Assembly: GCA_041490445.1 (NCBI GenBank)
Contig: JBGPTF010000019.1
Location: 1-64,000, forward strand
Source: JBGPTF01 sp041490445
Lineage (GTDB): Bacteria; Acidobacteriota; Terriglobia; Acidiferrales; UBA7541
Direction: 5' to 3'
DNA: 64,000 nucleotides
Shown: positions 1-7,677 of the stretch, in pieces
How positions within the stretch are numbered: the stretch's first letter is position 1
Layout of the letters: the number at the start of each line of letters is the position of its first letter
Program-made: the position numbers and the translations under genes
The notes under the pieces: generated by a model
The model's input: the letters and a program-made list of their open reading frames with translations, nothing else
Database searches by the model: none
What the model was told of the DNA's origin: nothing

Positions 1-72
1 ACTCTTGATTCCTTCCTGCACGATCTGCCACTTCTCTTCCGGGGTTCGGTCTACACGTGGTTTCCTGCCCAT
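1..72 (-). CDS. transposase OrfA-like N-terminus, partial
   Basis: The minus-strand frame starts at 72 (ATG, AGGAGG five bases upstream) and reads MGRKPRVDRTPEEKWQIVQE before leaving the window after 24 codons. A basic start followed by a 'TPEEKWQIVQEG' helix is what the N-terminal helix-turn-helix of IS3-type OrfA proteins looks like. It would bind the terminal repeats of its own element and act in transposition. Only the first helix is visible, so the family call rests equally on the element end beside it. Confidence 0.5.
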   Translation of the reverse strand, partial: MGRKPRVDRTPEEKWQIVQEGIKS

Positions 73-140
73 GTTGCCTCCTGTTGGGAGGCCCTGATCA
101 TACCTAGATGAGGTGTCCAGTTTTAGAGGGGAGCACTACA
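1..140 (-). mobile_element. end of an IS3-like insertion sequence (rest outside window)
   Basis: Read on the minus strand the element begins at 140 with TGTAGTGCTCCCC and continues through CTAAAACTGGACAC, the style of terminus seen in IS3-family elements (5'-TG end, A-rich GGACA block). About 70 bases inside lies a good ribosome binding site (AGGAGG) and an ATG that opens a transposase-like reading frame running off the window. The boundary at 140/141 coincides with the point where the neighbouring DUF3800-like protein loses family resemblance. The other end and any target duplication are outside the window. Family assignment is from terminus style and the start of the protein only. Confidence 0.6.
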
Positions 141-901
141 GCCATCTGTAAACCTGGATATTCCTTGTCGTCGGCATGGCCCACAATAGACATTCGCTTT
201 GCGCAAGAGGCATCTTCATCTTTAAGTTTTTGGTATTCCTCTTCCGCCTCTCGCCACTTTTGGTGCTCATCGAATGTGAAACAGATTTTTACCCCAGACG
301 GCATATCGGGCCAATCGTTGTTCAACAAATCTATCGTCACTCTAATTAGGCGTTTATAGACCAACCTCACCGGATCGGTCCCGAAGAACGCCCTGGCTCG
401 TTCGTTTTCGGCTATCAACTCGCTGAAGTCTTTTCGTAGAAGCCCGAAGCAGATAGCACCTAATCCAGTGCGTGGACCTCTCAACAGTTCGATTAGATCG
501 TGCCGAACTGAAAGAGCCAACGCCCTAGCTGCATTAAGGTCAAGGTGGAGTCTCTCCGGATCAAATTGTCCGCGCAAATCTTCGCATTCCGATGCGCTGA
601 AATAATCTATGTTGTCCTTCTTGAGTCGCTCTTCCCACTTAAGACCGGCATAATAGAATTCTTTAGGCCATCCGATAAATGAACCAGCACAGACAATCTC
701 CTGATTAGCCCAATCAGAGCTATCGTCTCCGTAGGACTTCAAGAACACGAAGACTCCTTCTGTCCTGTATCCAAAAACAGATTCAGCCAAATCGAGCGCA
801 GAAACCATCCTGCGTTCCGTGGTATGCTCGCACTTGGCAATACTTGTTGTCAAGGGATATTTACCAAGTGCATTTTTGTTGCGATTAGAAATGACCCCCA
901 T
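141..901 (-). pseudogene. DUF3800-like protein, 3' end cut off by the IS
   Basis: The frame gives about 253 residues of native sequence. Visible hallmarks are an N-terminal strand followed by 'SYGDDSSDW', a 'FTFDEHQKW' strand, and a C-terminal 'YPGLQMA'. DUF3800 proteins normally continue this last motif as LQxAD..., giving an acidic RNase-H-like active site. Here the reading frame passes into the IS exactly after GLQMA, so the last Asp and the tail are lost and replaced by about 12 IS-derived residues. The start at 901 is uncertain; Met32 is an alternative. DUF3800 proteins are of poorly known function, often in accessory islands. The gene is probably inactive. Confidence 0.55.
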
Positions 902-1557
902 CGTTTGTTTTCAATGAGTTGGCGGCAATTCTGTTTGAAAGAGTGTTGCGGGTAGGCGCATTTGCAACTTACTGAAACAAAATAGCTTAGATGAAGCGTG
1001 CGGGCTCCTTGCTGACTTGTACCTGAGGCGCAAGGACGCGTCAACAGGGGCTGGCGCCGGGCGCTGAAGCGTTGCATCGGTGAATGGGGCTCGCTTGGCA
1101 TTAATCTTGTCCTCGGACTTGGCCCTGTTTCGTCTTGTTTCGCTCCGCTGGCGTGCAGCTTGTTTTCCTGCCGCCCTCCGTGCGCCATCAACGCCGTGGC
1201 TTGCGGCCGCAACTTGCAGCAAGTTGCAGGCCAGCGCGGCCGACAACGCGCGCTGCCTTACGCTAGCAATAATGAGGCTGAATTGAAAGGGCTGGTGCGT
1301 GTGGACAGTGGGGCAGCATTCAAGATGCCGACGATTAGTGAGCTGGCAGGCCGGAATTATCCGGACTGATCGGCCGACCGAGAACTATGAAGAAAGTTGT
1401 TGGACAACGAACAGATTGTTAGAGAGAATGCGGTTGCTGCCACGGCTGACCGCCCACTTGTCAGCCACATACCGGGACGACTCATTTTATTTCTGTCAGC
1501 CCAAGCAGGAGCTTAGCGGCCCTGCCTGCGGGTGGCTGCTGTCGAGAGGCAAAAACT
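902..1557. other. 656-bp stretch without a convincing gene
   Basis: Open frames exist on both strands but overlap each other, have Arg/Ala-rich compositions typical of out-of-frame reading, and lack ribosome binding sites. The only structured element noticed is a perfect 19-bp palindrome at 1209-1227 (GCAACTTGC-A-GCAAGTTGC). Confidence 0.5.
1209..1227. repeat. perfect 19-bp palindrome (operator- or att-like)
   Basis: Two 9-base arms, GCAACTTGC and GCAAGTTGC, are separated by a single A. It sits in a gene-free stretch about 330 bases before the small membrane protein gene. Dyads of this size can be operators for dimeric regulators or recombination cores; nothing seen decides between these or chance. 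Confidence 0.35.
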
Positions 1558-2049
1558 ATGAGCGAATCAGGCCGGCGGATTCTCTTTGTTGTTCTGTTTG
1601 GGGTGGTTTTTTTCCAGACAGGGGCTCACGTCAGTCAGTCGTTCGTCAACTATCCCGCTTGGCAGTTTATCGATAGAGCTAGCTTTCCGGCCTACCATCG
1701 CGTCATGACGGTCGGGGCATTTCGTTTTCTGCTGGTTCCCAGGCTTGTAGAACTTGCCCTTGCCCTGGTCGTGCTTCTTTTTCCTCCACGACCAATTCAA
1801 CGATGGATGCTCGTGCTAGGCATCGGATTGGCACTGGGCGGATTTCTTTCAACAGCGTTTGTTCAGCGACCGATTCATGTTCAGCTTGAGACAATAGGGA
1901 ACACACCGGAATTGCTTTCGCGCTTGAGAACGACGGATTGGGTCCGCCACGGACTGGAGATTCTCAGGGCAGCGCTCTACCTCTGGATGCTATCGTTTCT
2001 GGTCAGTTCACGAGCAGACTCCACCCAACCTTCTGCGGCAGTCCAGTGA
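1558..2049 (+). CDS. small integral membrane protein (DUF1772-like)
   Basis: The 163-residue product has about four hydrophobic helices (roughly residues 8-25, 50-72, 82-100 and 130-148), with polar loops containing 'SQSFVNYPAW' and 'FVQRPIHVQL'. This four-helix layout with conserved polar residues between helices 1 and 2 resembles DUF1772-type proteins, whose biochemical role is mostly unknown. The start is supported by GAGAGG seven bases upstream. It stands alone between the left accessory genes and the VWFA gene. The family call is by overall look, not by a decisive motif. Confidence 0.6.
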   Translation: MSESGRRILFVVLFGVVFFQTGAHVSQSFVNYPAWQFIDRASFPAYHRVMTVGAFRFLLVPRLVELALALVVLLFPPRPIQRWMLVLGIGLALGGFLSTAFVQRPIHVQLETIGNTPELLSRLRTTDWVRHGLEILRAALYLWMLSFLVSSRADSTQPSAAVQ

Positions 2050-2156
2050 GCGACCGCCCAGGTCAGTCTGGGGCGAGCACAGGCTGGTCGCTTCGGGGAC
2101 AAAGTGGTTGAGGTTCTGGATCCCAATGCGACGTTGCGAGCGGGCTGTTCTCTTCA

Positions 2157-2207
2157 GGGGCTAAAGCCCATATTATCACCGCCCGTAATGTCGTAGCTAA
2201 AGCTGCG
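2157..2207. repeat. two REP-like palindromes, GGCTAAAGCC type
   Basis: Two short dyads lie 22 bases apart: GGGGCTAAAGCCC (2157-2169) and CGTAGCTAAAGCTGCG (2192-2207). A third relative is at 10368-10387. All share the core (G/A)GCTAAAGC(C/T) and are intergenic. Short dispersed palindromes with this kind of core are common between genes in Acidobacteria genomes; function is unknown. Confidence 0.5.
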
Positions 2208-2316
2208 ACCCCCAAAAACCGTTCATGAGATTGGTTCACCTCTTCTGTGGACTGAGAAAGCAACCTTGTTGCGGCGCGACCAATCTGAGCGATAAGCCGA
2301 AGCGGAGGTGACTGCC

Positions 2317-3315
2317 ATGACCAGCCCGGCAGAAACATTCTTCTCGAAGAAGGATTTCTTGCGGGGTTCAGTTTGCTTCCCTGCTGCGCTGGCATTGTTC
2401 TGGGCCGCGCCGTTTACGCCCCCGCAAATGTCCCGGGCGCAGATCAAGGTGGACGTGAAACTGGTGCTGCTCGACGCCACCGTGAAAGACAAGGCCGGGC
2501 ATGTCCTGACGCACCTCAAGAAGGAAAACTTCCTGCTGAGCGAGGACGGCCAACCGAGAGACATCGCGCACTTCAGCCAGGATCAATTGCCGCTGGCGGT
2601 CGCGCTGGTGGTGCAGCAGAACAGTTGGGTGCAGCCGTTCATGAGGCCGCTGCACTACGCCACGCTGAGCATTCTCAAGGCGCTCAAGCCGGAGGATCAG
2701 ATTGCGCTGTTCGCGTTCAATGATGACGTTGACCGGCTGGTGGATTTGACCTACGACAAAAACAAAGTGGCCGAGGCGATTGATTTTCAAGGGAAAGGGG
2801 CGGGCACGAACATCAACGACGCGGTCTATCAGGCCGCAAAGTATTTGCGCGAGACCGCGCCGGCGGCGCGGCGCGTCATTCTTCTCATCAGCGACAACAT
2901 GCCCGCGGAATGCAAGAAGGGCGTGGACCACGAGAAGGTGCTGCAAACGGTGCTCGAGTCCGACGCCGCGGTCTACAGCCTGAAGCTGCCGTATCGCGGG
3001 CCCGCGGGCATGTCCATTGCGAATAAAATGTTCGAGCACTGGCTGATCAGCGTCAGCAAGCTGACCGCAGACTCCGGCGGAGAGATCATTGAACTCGAAA
3101 AGGAAGGATCACTTTACCTGGCCTTTCAAACCATCCTCACGCGGCTGAAGACCCGCTACACGCTCGGTTTTTATCCCATCCGCACCACGGCAGACGGAAA
3201 GTTCCACGCGCTCGGGCTGCAACTTGCGCCATCGTTCGGACAAAAAGGGCGGGATTACTCGGTGCAGGTGAAGACAGGCTACTACGCCACGCTGCCGAGT
3301 GTCGCCGCGCGGTGA
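2317..3315 (+). CDS. VWFA-related secreted protein (acidobacterial type), degenerate MIDAS
   Basis: The 332-residue product starts at the ATG at 2317, eight bases after GGAGG; an in-frame GTG at 2308 overlaps that site and is less likely. A hydrophobic segment near residues 17-35 suggests export. 'VDVKLVLLDATVKDKAGHVLTHLKKENFLLSEDG' (here quoted only as the region about residues 45-78) is the hallmark N-terminal block of the acidobacterial VWFA-related family. A VWFA Rossmann-like domain follows (about 90-280), ending in 'YTLGFYP'. The metal site DxSxS expected after the first strand is replaced by 'VVQQNSW', so Mg-dependent ligand binding is probably lost. Role unknown; likely extracytoplasmic protein binding. 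Confidence 0.8.
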   Translation: MTSPAETFFSKKDFLRGSVCFPAALALFWAAPFTPPQMSRAQIKVDVKLVLLDATVKDKAGHVLTHLKKENFLLSEDGQPRDIAHFSQDQLPLAVALVVQQNSWVQPFMRPLHYATLSILKALKPEDQIALFAFNDDVDRLVDLTYDKNKVAEAIDFQGKGAGTNINDAVYQAAKYLRETAPAARRVILLISDNMPAECKKGVDHEKVLQTVLESDAAVYSLKLPYRGPAGMSIANKMFEHWLISVSKLTADSGGEIIELEKEGSLYLAFQTILTRLKTRYTLGFYPIRTTADGKFHALGLQLAPSFGQKGRDYSVQVKTGYYATLPSVAAR

Positions 3316-3643
3316 ATGCAGATCGGAGGCTCTCGCGTGGCGGAGACTTGAAAGTCGACGTGTCACAAGAGGCATTGGTTCAGTTTTCGATAAGCCGACT
3401 ATCCGTCCGATCGCCACACGTCGGCCAACGGTGCTGCTTCCTTCGCAGGTCGCTGCTGCACCCTGTAGCGTCATTTTGGCGTCCTTGTCTGGGAGGTTGA
3501 GCTGTGCTTTAATCGGGGCAGATCGTAAGTCCTTACGTTGAAAATGGTTGCCACGGCACCGCTGCGGCAGAAGTTCCGCGTTAGGCCGGCTGGGAAGGCG
3601 GTTATGCGGGTCAGCCTAGACTGGTGTTGGCGGATCCACGAGA
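3316..3643. other. 328-bp gap upstream of HNH gene, with an integron R'-like heptamer
   Basis: No gene is visible. GCGTTAGGC at 3578-3586 contains GTTAGGC, which matches the integron R' consensus GTTRRRY and lies 58 bases before the HNH gene. A matching R'' (GCCTAAC) was not found after that gene, so the match may be chance. CGGGTCAGCCTA near 3608 recurs at about 31459. Confidence 0.3.
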
Positions 3644-4711
3644 ATGAGGGACGAATTCTCTACGGACGTCAAGCGAGCGCTTGCAGCGCGTGCAGGTCAT
3701 AGGTGTTCCGTCTGCCTCAAGCCTACCAGCGGGCCAGCGACAGAGTCAGGCATAGCCGTTTCAGACGGCGTCGCGGCTCACATCACTGCTGCCTCGTCTG
3801 GTGGGCCCCGCTTTGACCCCAGTGTCTCGCCTGAACAGCGTCGAAGTGCTGAGAATGGCATATGGGTCTGCACCCAGCACGGTCGGGAGATAGACGCGGA
3901 TGATTCGGCATTTTCCGTTCAAGTTCTCCGCGGACTCAAGCGGATCCGCGAGGATGCAGCACAGCACGAGCTTCAGCGAGGCACCAGCCCCGCAGACCGC
4001 TCCGCGGCGTTGATCGAGTTTCCCTACGCGGCGACCACCTACAAGCTATTCGAAATAATCGAGCCACAAGCATATGATTTCGCGACCACAGCCTCTCTCC
4101 ATGAGCTGCTCTATCAGGCAAGAGAACCGACCCGCTTGTTGAACCTCGCAAGCGAAGTTGTTCCAGGAATATGGGGCACCCACCCGAAGATCGCCGGGAT
4201 ACTGTCCACGTTGTTCAGTAACGCTGTCGACCTGTGGCAACCTAGCCCTGGCCTTCTGGCGAAGTTGGAGCAGCTCTGCAACAACGCAATTCAAGCCGGG
4301 GACTGGTCTCAGGTCGCATCGGTCGAGCCCCTAGCCTTCGCCCTTTCAGCCAAAGGGTGCCGCGACGTACACAGGCGCCTGCTGGAGCGCCTGATCAACG
4401 AAAGCCACTGGCGCGACGCTGACGCCGCTCGAATCCGCGAGTATTACGGATCGGTGGGAATCGAGATTGCAGCCATCATTCGGCACTGGCACGACCCATT
4501 CCGCGAAGGGCTGCTAAAGGCCAACGATGTCGCACGCCTCATAGATCTTGCCCTTTCGGGAGATGCAACTGTCGCGAGCCCCTTTGCGAGACAGACGGTA
4601 TTGGATCTTCTTGAAATACACGCTGACTTGTTGTTCAGATCCGGGGAGCCTGACCTAGCGCGCCGCGTTACGGAACTAGTGGCCGCACTCCGTTTCGTTC
4701 GAGGCAAGTGA
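3644..4711 (+). CDS. HNH-type nuclease-domain protein with unknown helical C-terminus
   Basis: Residues 15-90 form an HNH/beta-beta-alpha-metal-like domain: CxxC at 21-24, 'AAHI' with His46, 'ENGIWVC' with Asn71 and Cys76, and 'TQHGREID' with His79. The paired Cys and the C-x2-H would hold a structural zinc; the HNH residues would bind the catalytic metal. The remaining roughly 240 residues look all-helical and match nothing I recognise. HNH domains attached to unknown C-terminal modules are common in mobile and antiphage genes, but no partner gene is beside it; the next gene is convergent. The ribosome binding site is weak and the start could differ slightly. Confidence 0.6.
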   Translation: MRDEFSTDVKRALAARAGHRCSVCLKPTSGPATESGIAVSDGVAAHITAASSGGPRFDPSVSPEQRRSAENGIWVCTQHGREIDADDSAFSVQVLRGLKRIREDAAQHELQRGTSPADRSAALIEFPYAATTYKLFEIIEPQAYDFATTASLHELLYQAREPTRLLNLASEVVPGIWGTHPKIAGILSTLFSNAVDLWQPSPGLLAKLEQLCNNAIQAGDWSQVASVEPLAFALSAKGCRDVHRRLLERLINESHWRDADAARIREYYGSVGIEIAAIIRHWHDPFREGLLKANDVARLIDLALSGDATVASPFARQTVLDLLEIHADLLFRSGEPDLARRVTELVAALRFVRGK

Positions 4712-4830
4712 GAGCCTGGCATCGCGCTGTTGCCAACTGACAGAAAGGCAGGGCTGGACTTCCCCTGCTTACTCCGGCGCAGCATGGCTTGGCTCCAACA
4801 GGCAAGTCACGACTGCCTCGCCGCTGGTGG

Positions 4831-6171
4831 CTAATAGAGTGCGATGGCTCGTACCTCGATCACGCCATCATCGCCAAGCTGACGAGTCACTGTGCCGAAG
4901 ACGCGGAGATGAGGATTGTCCTTGTTGAGTAAGATTCTCAGTTCCTCGGTTTCAGGAGCGAACACGCGAAACACTATCCGCCGCGGCATTTCAGAGAATT
5001 TTTCCATGAGCACCAGGCCGTCGGTCGAATTACGGTGCACCGCGAATGTGGCGTCTATCAACACCAAACCGGTCAATGAACTTAACTCGGCTTCAAATTC
5101 CTCTGTGTACTGCTTCTCGCGGCGTTCGGCTTCTTCCTTCTCCTCCTTCGTAGTGGGCTCGTTAGGGGAACGAAAGCGCAGCTTCTCAAGGTCAGCTTCA
5201 GTGATCTCATTAGCCTGCAAAGATTCCGACTCGTTCCAAGCCTTCTTGAGATCTTCCCGTATCGTCCGCAACCTCCTCCTGAGGAACCATCCACCCCCAT
5301 CTGTGTAGAAATGCGCAGTCTCTTGGCCTAGCACGAATTTCATCACCTCGACGCATTTACGTTCCGGCGAAAAACTTGGTCTTTCAAATGACGACGTCGC
5401 TCCTTTCTGCCTGGCGGCTCCTACTTCTGCCCCAGCCGGCCCAATGGCAACCGACCCCTTCCCGCTCATCGATTCCCCTGCAGAAACCGTGCGCCGCTTC
5501 TCGACTAGCTCAGGTTCAACCTGACTGTAGAGCGCTTCAACGCGAGTACGGTCGATATATCGATAATATATGGGCGCTTCAAGATCTGACCGCTCTAGAC
5601 TCTCCTCGTAGGCCAGCCCCAAGAAAGTAGATTTCAGGTTGCCCATGGCAACTTCGACCTGCTCCCAACTTTCAAAAGATGCTTTCGCATATTTGTAATC
5701 AAGCAGAGCCGTCGCTAGGATGGCCACACCAAAACCGAAAACCAGCCTAAAGGCGAATCTATCGATGAAGGGCAGGAAAAGTCTTCGATATCCGTACGCT
5801 AAGAGGATAACCACAAAGGCCAAGACGACGCCAAGGACGAGCAATCCAGTATGAAGATCGAGCCAGTAAGACACACCGTCGTTCCACCAAGCTCTGTTCC
5901 AGAATTTGCCACCCCAGAATATGCCGAAGTACCACTCAGGGAAGAACCACGATCCGACTGCAAAGTAGGAGGCGGTCACAGCAGAAAATAAGACAAGGGT
6001 TCGCTTTAAATTGGGCATAGCGTGTTTCGGCCAATGCGCAGGGGCAATCAGGGCTACGCCCTCCTGCGCTGTGGGTTGCCTCGTTTCATTCGGCGCGTCC
6101 CTATCTCCTTGGTGTTGACCGACGGACCGGTATAAACGCCTGAGTGACTTGAAAGATGCAATTACGGACAT
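4831..6171 (-). CDS. membrane-anchored protein of unknown function (possibly DUF6414-related)
   Basis: The 446-residue protein has three likely membrane helices near residues 55-75, 108-130 and 140-160, then a soluble region. The soluble part opens with 'IYYRYIDRTRVEALYSQVEPEL' (about 200-220, shortened here), a pattern like that of DUF6414 proteins, followed by a Gly/Ser-rich linker and a charged helical segment (about 310-370) that may form a coiled coil. The C-terminal 80 residues look like alternating strands. Met52 (6018) is an alternative start that would begin just before the first helix. It is convergent with the HNH gene and sits in a more AT-rich patch. Function not known; the DUF assignment is tentative. 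Confidence 0.5.
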   Translation of the reverse strand: MSVIASFKSLRRLYRSVGQHQGDRDAPNETRQPTAQEGVALIAPAHWPKHAMPNLKRTLVLFSAVTASYFAVGSWFFPEWYFGIFWGGKFWNRAWWNDGVSYWLDLHTGLLVLGVVLAFVVILLAYGYRRLFLPFIDRFAFRLVFGFGVAILATALLDYKYAKASFESWEQVEVAMGNLKSTFLGLAYEESLERSDLEAPIYYRYIDRTRVEALYSQVEPELVEKRRTVSAGESMSGKGSVAIGPAGAEVGAARQKGATSSFERPSFSPERKCVEVMKFVLGQETAHFYTDGGGWFLRRRLRTIREDLKKAWNESESLQANEITEADLEKLRFRSPNEPTTKEEKEEAERREKQYTEEFEAELSSLTGLVLIDATFAVHRNSTDGLVLMEKFSEMPRRIVFRVFAPETEELRILLNKDNPHLRVFGTVTRQLGDDGVIEVRAIALY

Positions 6172-6341
6172 CCTCGCCTCAGCATTCCAAGCATTCTACC
6201 ACTCGCTAACCCGCTAGTTACCACAATGGAAGACCCTCTGTGGCCGTGCCAAGCGTCTGTCGGAGATCGACTCATGTCCCAGAAGGCTGGCCGGTTGCGC
6301 GGCGGGCCGGTTTTCAGTACCGTGGCAGATACGTTGGGACG

Positions 6342-7610
6342 ATGGCTTCGTGGCTGATCACCGGATGCGCCGAGCTCGTCACGGTGGCGGGAGCTGCGCC
6401 GCGGCGCGGGCGCGCGATGCGGGACCTCGGCATATTTCGCGACGGCGCGCTGCTGATCCGCGAAGGGCGAATCGCCGCGGTGGGCCCGCGCAAGAGGGTG
6501 GCGCGGCTGCGCGAAGCGCGAGGGGCGCGCCAGCTTGACCTCGGCGGCCGCATCGTACTGCCGGGGTTCGTGGATTCGCATACTCACCTAATTTTCCCCG
6601 CGAGCCGCGCGAACGAATACGAGCAGCGAATCGCGGGCGCAAGCTACGAAGAAATCGCGCGCGCCGGCGGGGGAATCGCTGCGACCGTCAAGAGATTGCG
6701 CCGGGCATCTCCCACGGAGCTGAAGAACCGCGCGCTCTCGTCGCTCGAAGAATTCGCGGCTCACGGCACCACCACGTTAGAAGCAAAGAGCGGCTACGGC
6801 CTCGACTGGCCGAGCGAACTGAAAATCCTGCGCATTCTGAAAGAATTGCATCAGGAACAGCCGCTCGACATCGCGTCCACGTTTCTGGGGGCGCACGTCC
6901 TGCCGCCCGAGTTCCGCAGGCGCCCGGACGCGTACGTGGACCTGCTGGTACGGAAATGGATTCCGCAGGCGGCGCTCGGGGGCCTGGCGGAATTCTGCGA
7001 CGTCTTCTGCGACCGCGGGGCGTTCACGGTGGCGCAAGCGCGGAGGATTCTGACAGCCGCGCGGGCCTGCGGGATGACGCTGCGGATTCACGCCGAGCAA
7101 CTGGCGCGCACGGGCGCGGCGCGGCTGGCGGTGGAATTGCGCGCCGCGAGCGCCGATCACCTGGAGAAAATCAACCGGGCCGACATCCGCGCCCTCGCCG
7201 CCTCCGACGTGGCGTGCACGCTGCTGCCCGGCTGCTGCTTCCATCTGGGACTGGCGAAGTACGGGCCGGCGCGCGCGCTGCTCGATGCGGGCGCCGTCGT
7301 CGCGCTCGCCACCGATTTCAATCCCGGCACCAGCCCCACGCTCAACATGCAGATGATTCTTTCACTCGCCTGCACGCAGATGCGCATGACTCCCGCCGAA
7401 GCCATCGCCGCCGCGACGATCAACGGCGCGTATGCTTTGCGCCGGCACGGCCGCATCGGTTCGCTCGAAGTTGGCAAATACGCGGACCTGGCGGTGTTCA
7501 ATCTGGCCGACCATCGCGAAATCCCGTATTATTTTGGGGTGAATCACTGCTGTCTGGTGATGAAGCGCGGCGAAATCATCTTTCCCCAGAAAAGTGATTC
7601 CAGGAAATAG
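6342..7610 (+). CDS. hutI: imidazolonepropionase
   Basis: The enzyme opens the ring of 4-imidazolone-5-propanoate to N-formimino-L-glutamate in histidine degradation. The start at 6342 gives 422 residues, the usual family length, and GGGA lies just upstream; the longer frame from 6240 adds an unrelated leader. Metal-site motifs of the amidohydrolase fold are present: 'DSHTH' (about 79-82), 'IHAEQL' (about 247) and 'ATDFNPG' (about 325). 'TTLEAKSGYGL' is the family's substrate loop. The next gene is the pathway's following step, 67 bases downstream, so the two likely form an operon. hutH and hutU are not in the window. Confidence 0.93.
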   Translation: MASWLITGCAELVTVAGAAPRRGRAMRDLGIFRDGALLIREGRIAAVGPRKRVARLREARGARQLDLGGRIVLPGFVDSHTHLIFPASRANEYEQRIAGASYEEIARAGGGIAATVKRLRRASPTELKNRALSSLEEFAAHGTTTLEAKSGYGLDWPSELKILRILKELHQEQPLDIASTFLGAHVLPPEFRRRPDAYVDLLVRKWIPQAALGGLAEFCDVFCDRGAFTVAQARRILTAARACGMTLRIHAEQLARTGAARLAVELRAASADHLEKINRADIRALAASDVACTLLPGCCFHLGLAKYGPARALLDAGAVVALATDFNPGTSPTLNMQMILSLACTQMRMTPAEAIAAATINGAYALRRHGRIGSLEVGKYADLAVFNLADHREIPYYFGVNHCCLVMKRGEIIFPQKSDSRK

Positions 7611-7677
7611 TGCGTTTTTTTGAGGCAAGTGCGCCGGTTGTTAGAATCAGAACCTGGGCGGCGGCCGCCAGGAACCC

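Noticed and set aside
850..1369. Overlapping frames of 68-120 codons on both strands
   Set aside because: They overlap each other, have shadow-like Arg/Ala composition, and lack ribosome binding sites.
3580..3586. GTTAGGC as an integron site before the HNH gene
   Set aside because: No complementary GCCTAAC or stem was found after the gene, and a single heptamer is expected by chance in 64 kb.
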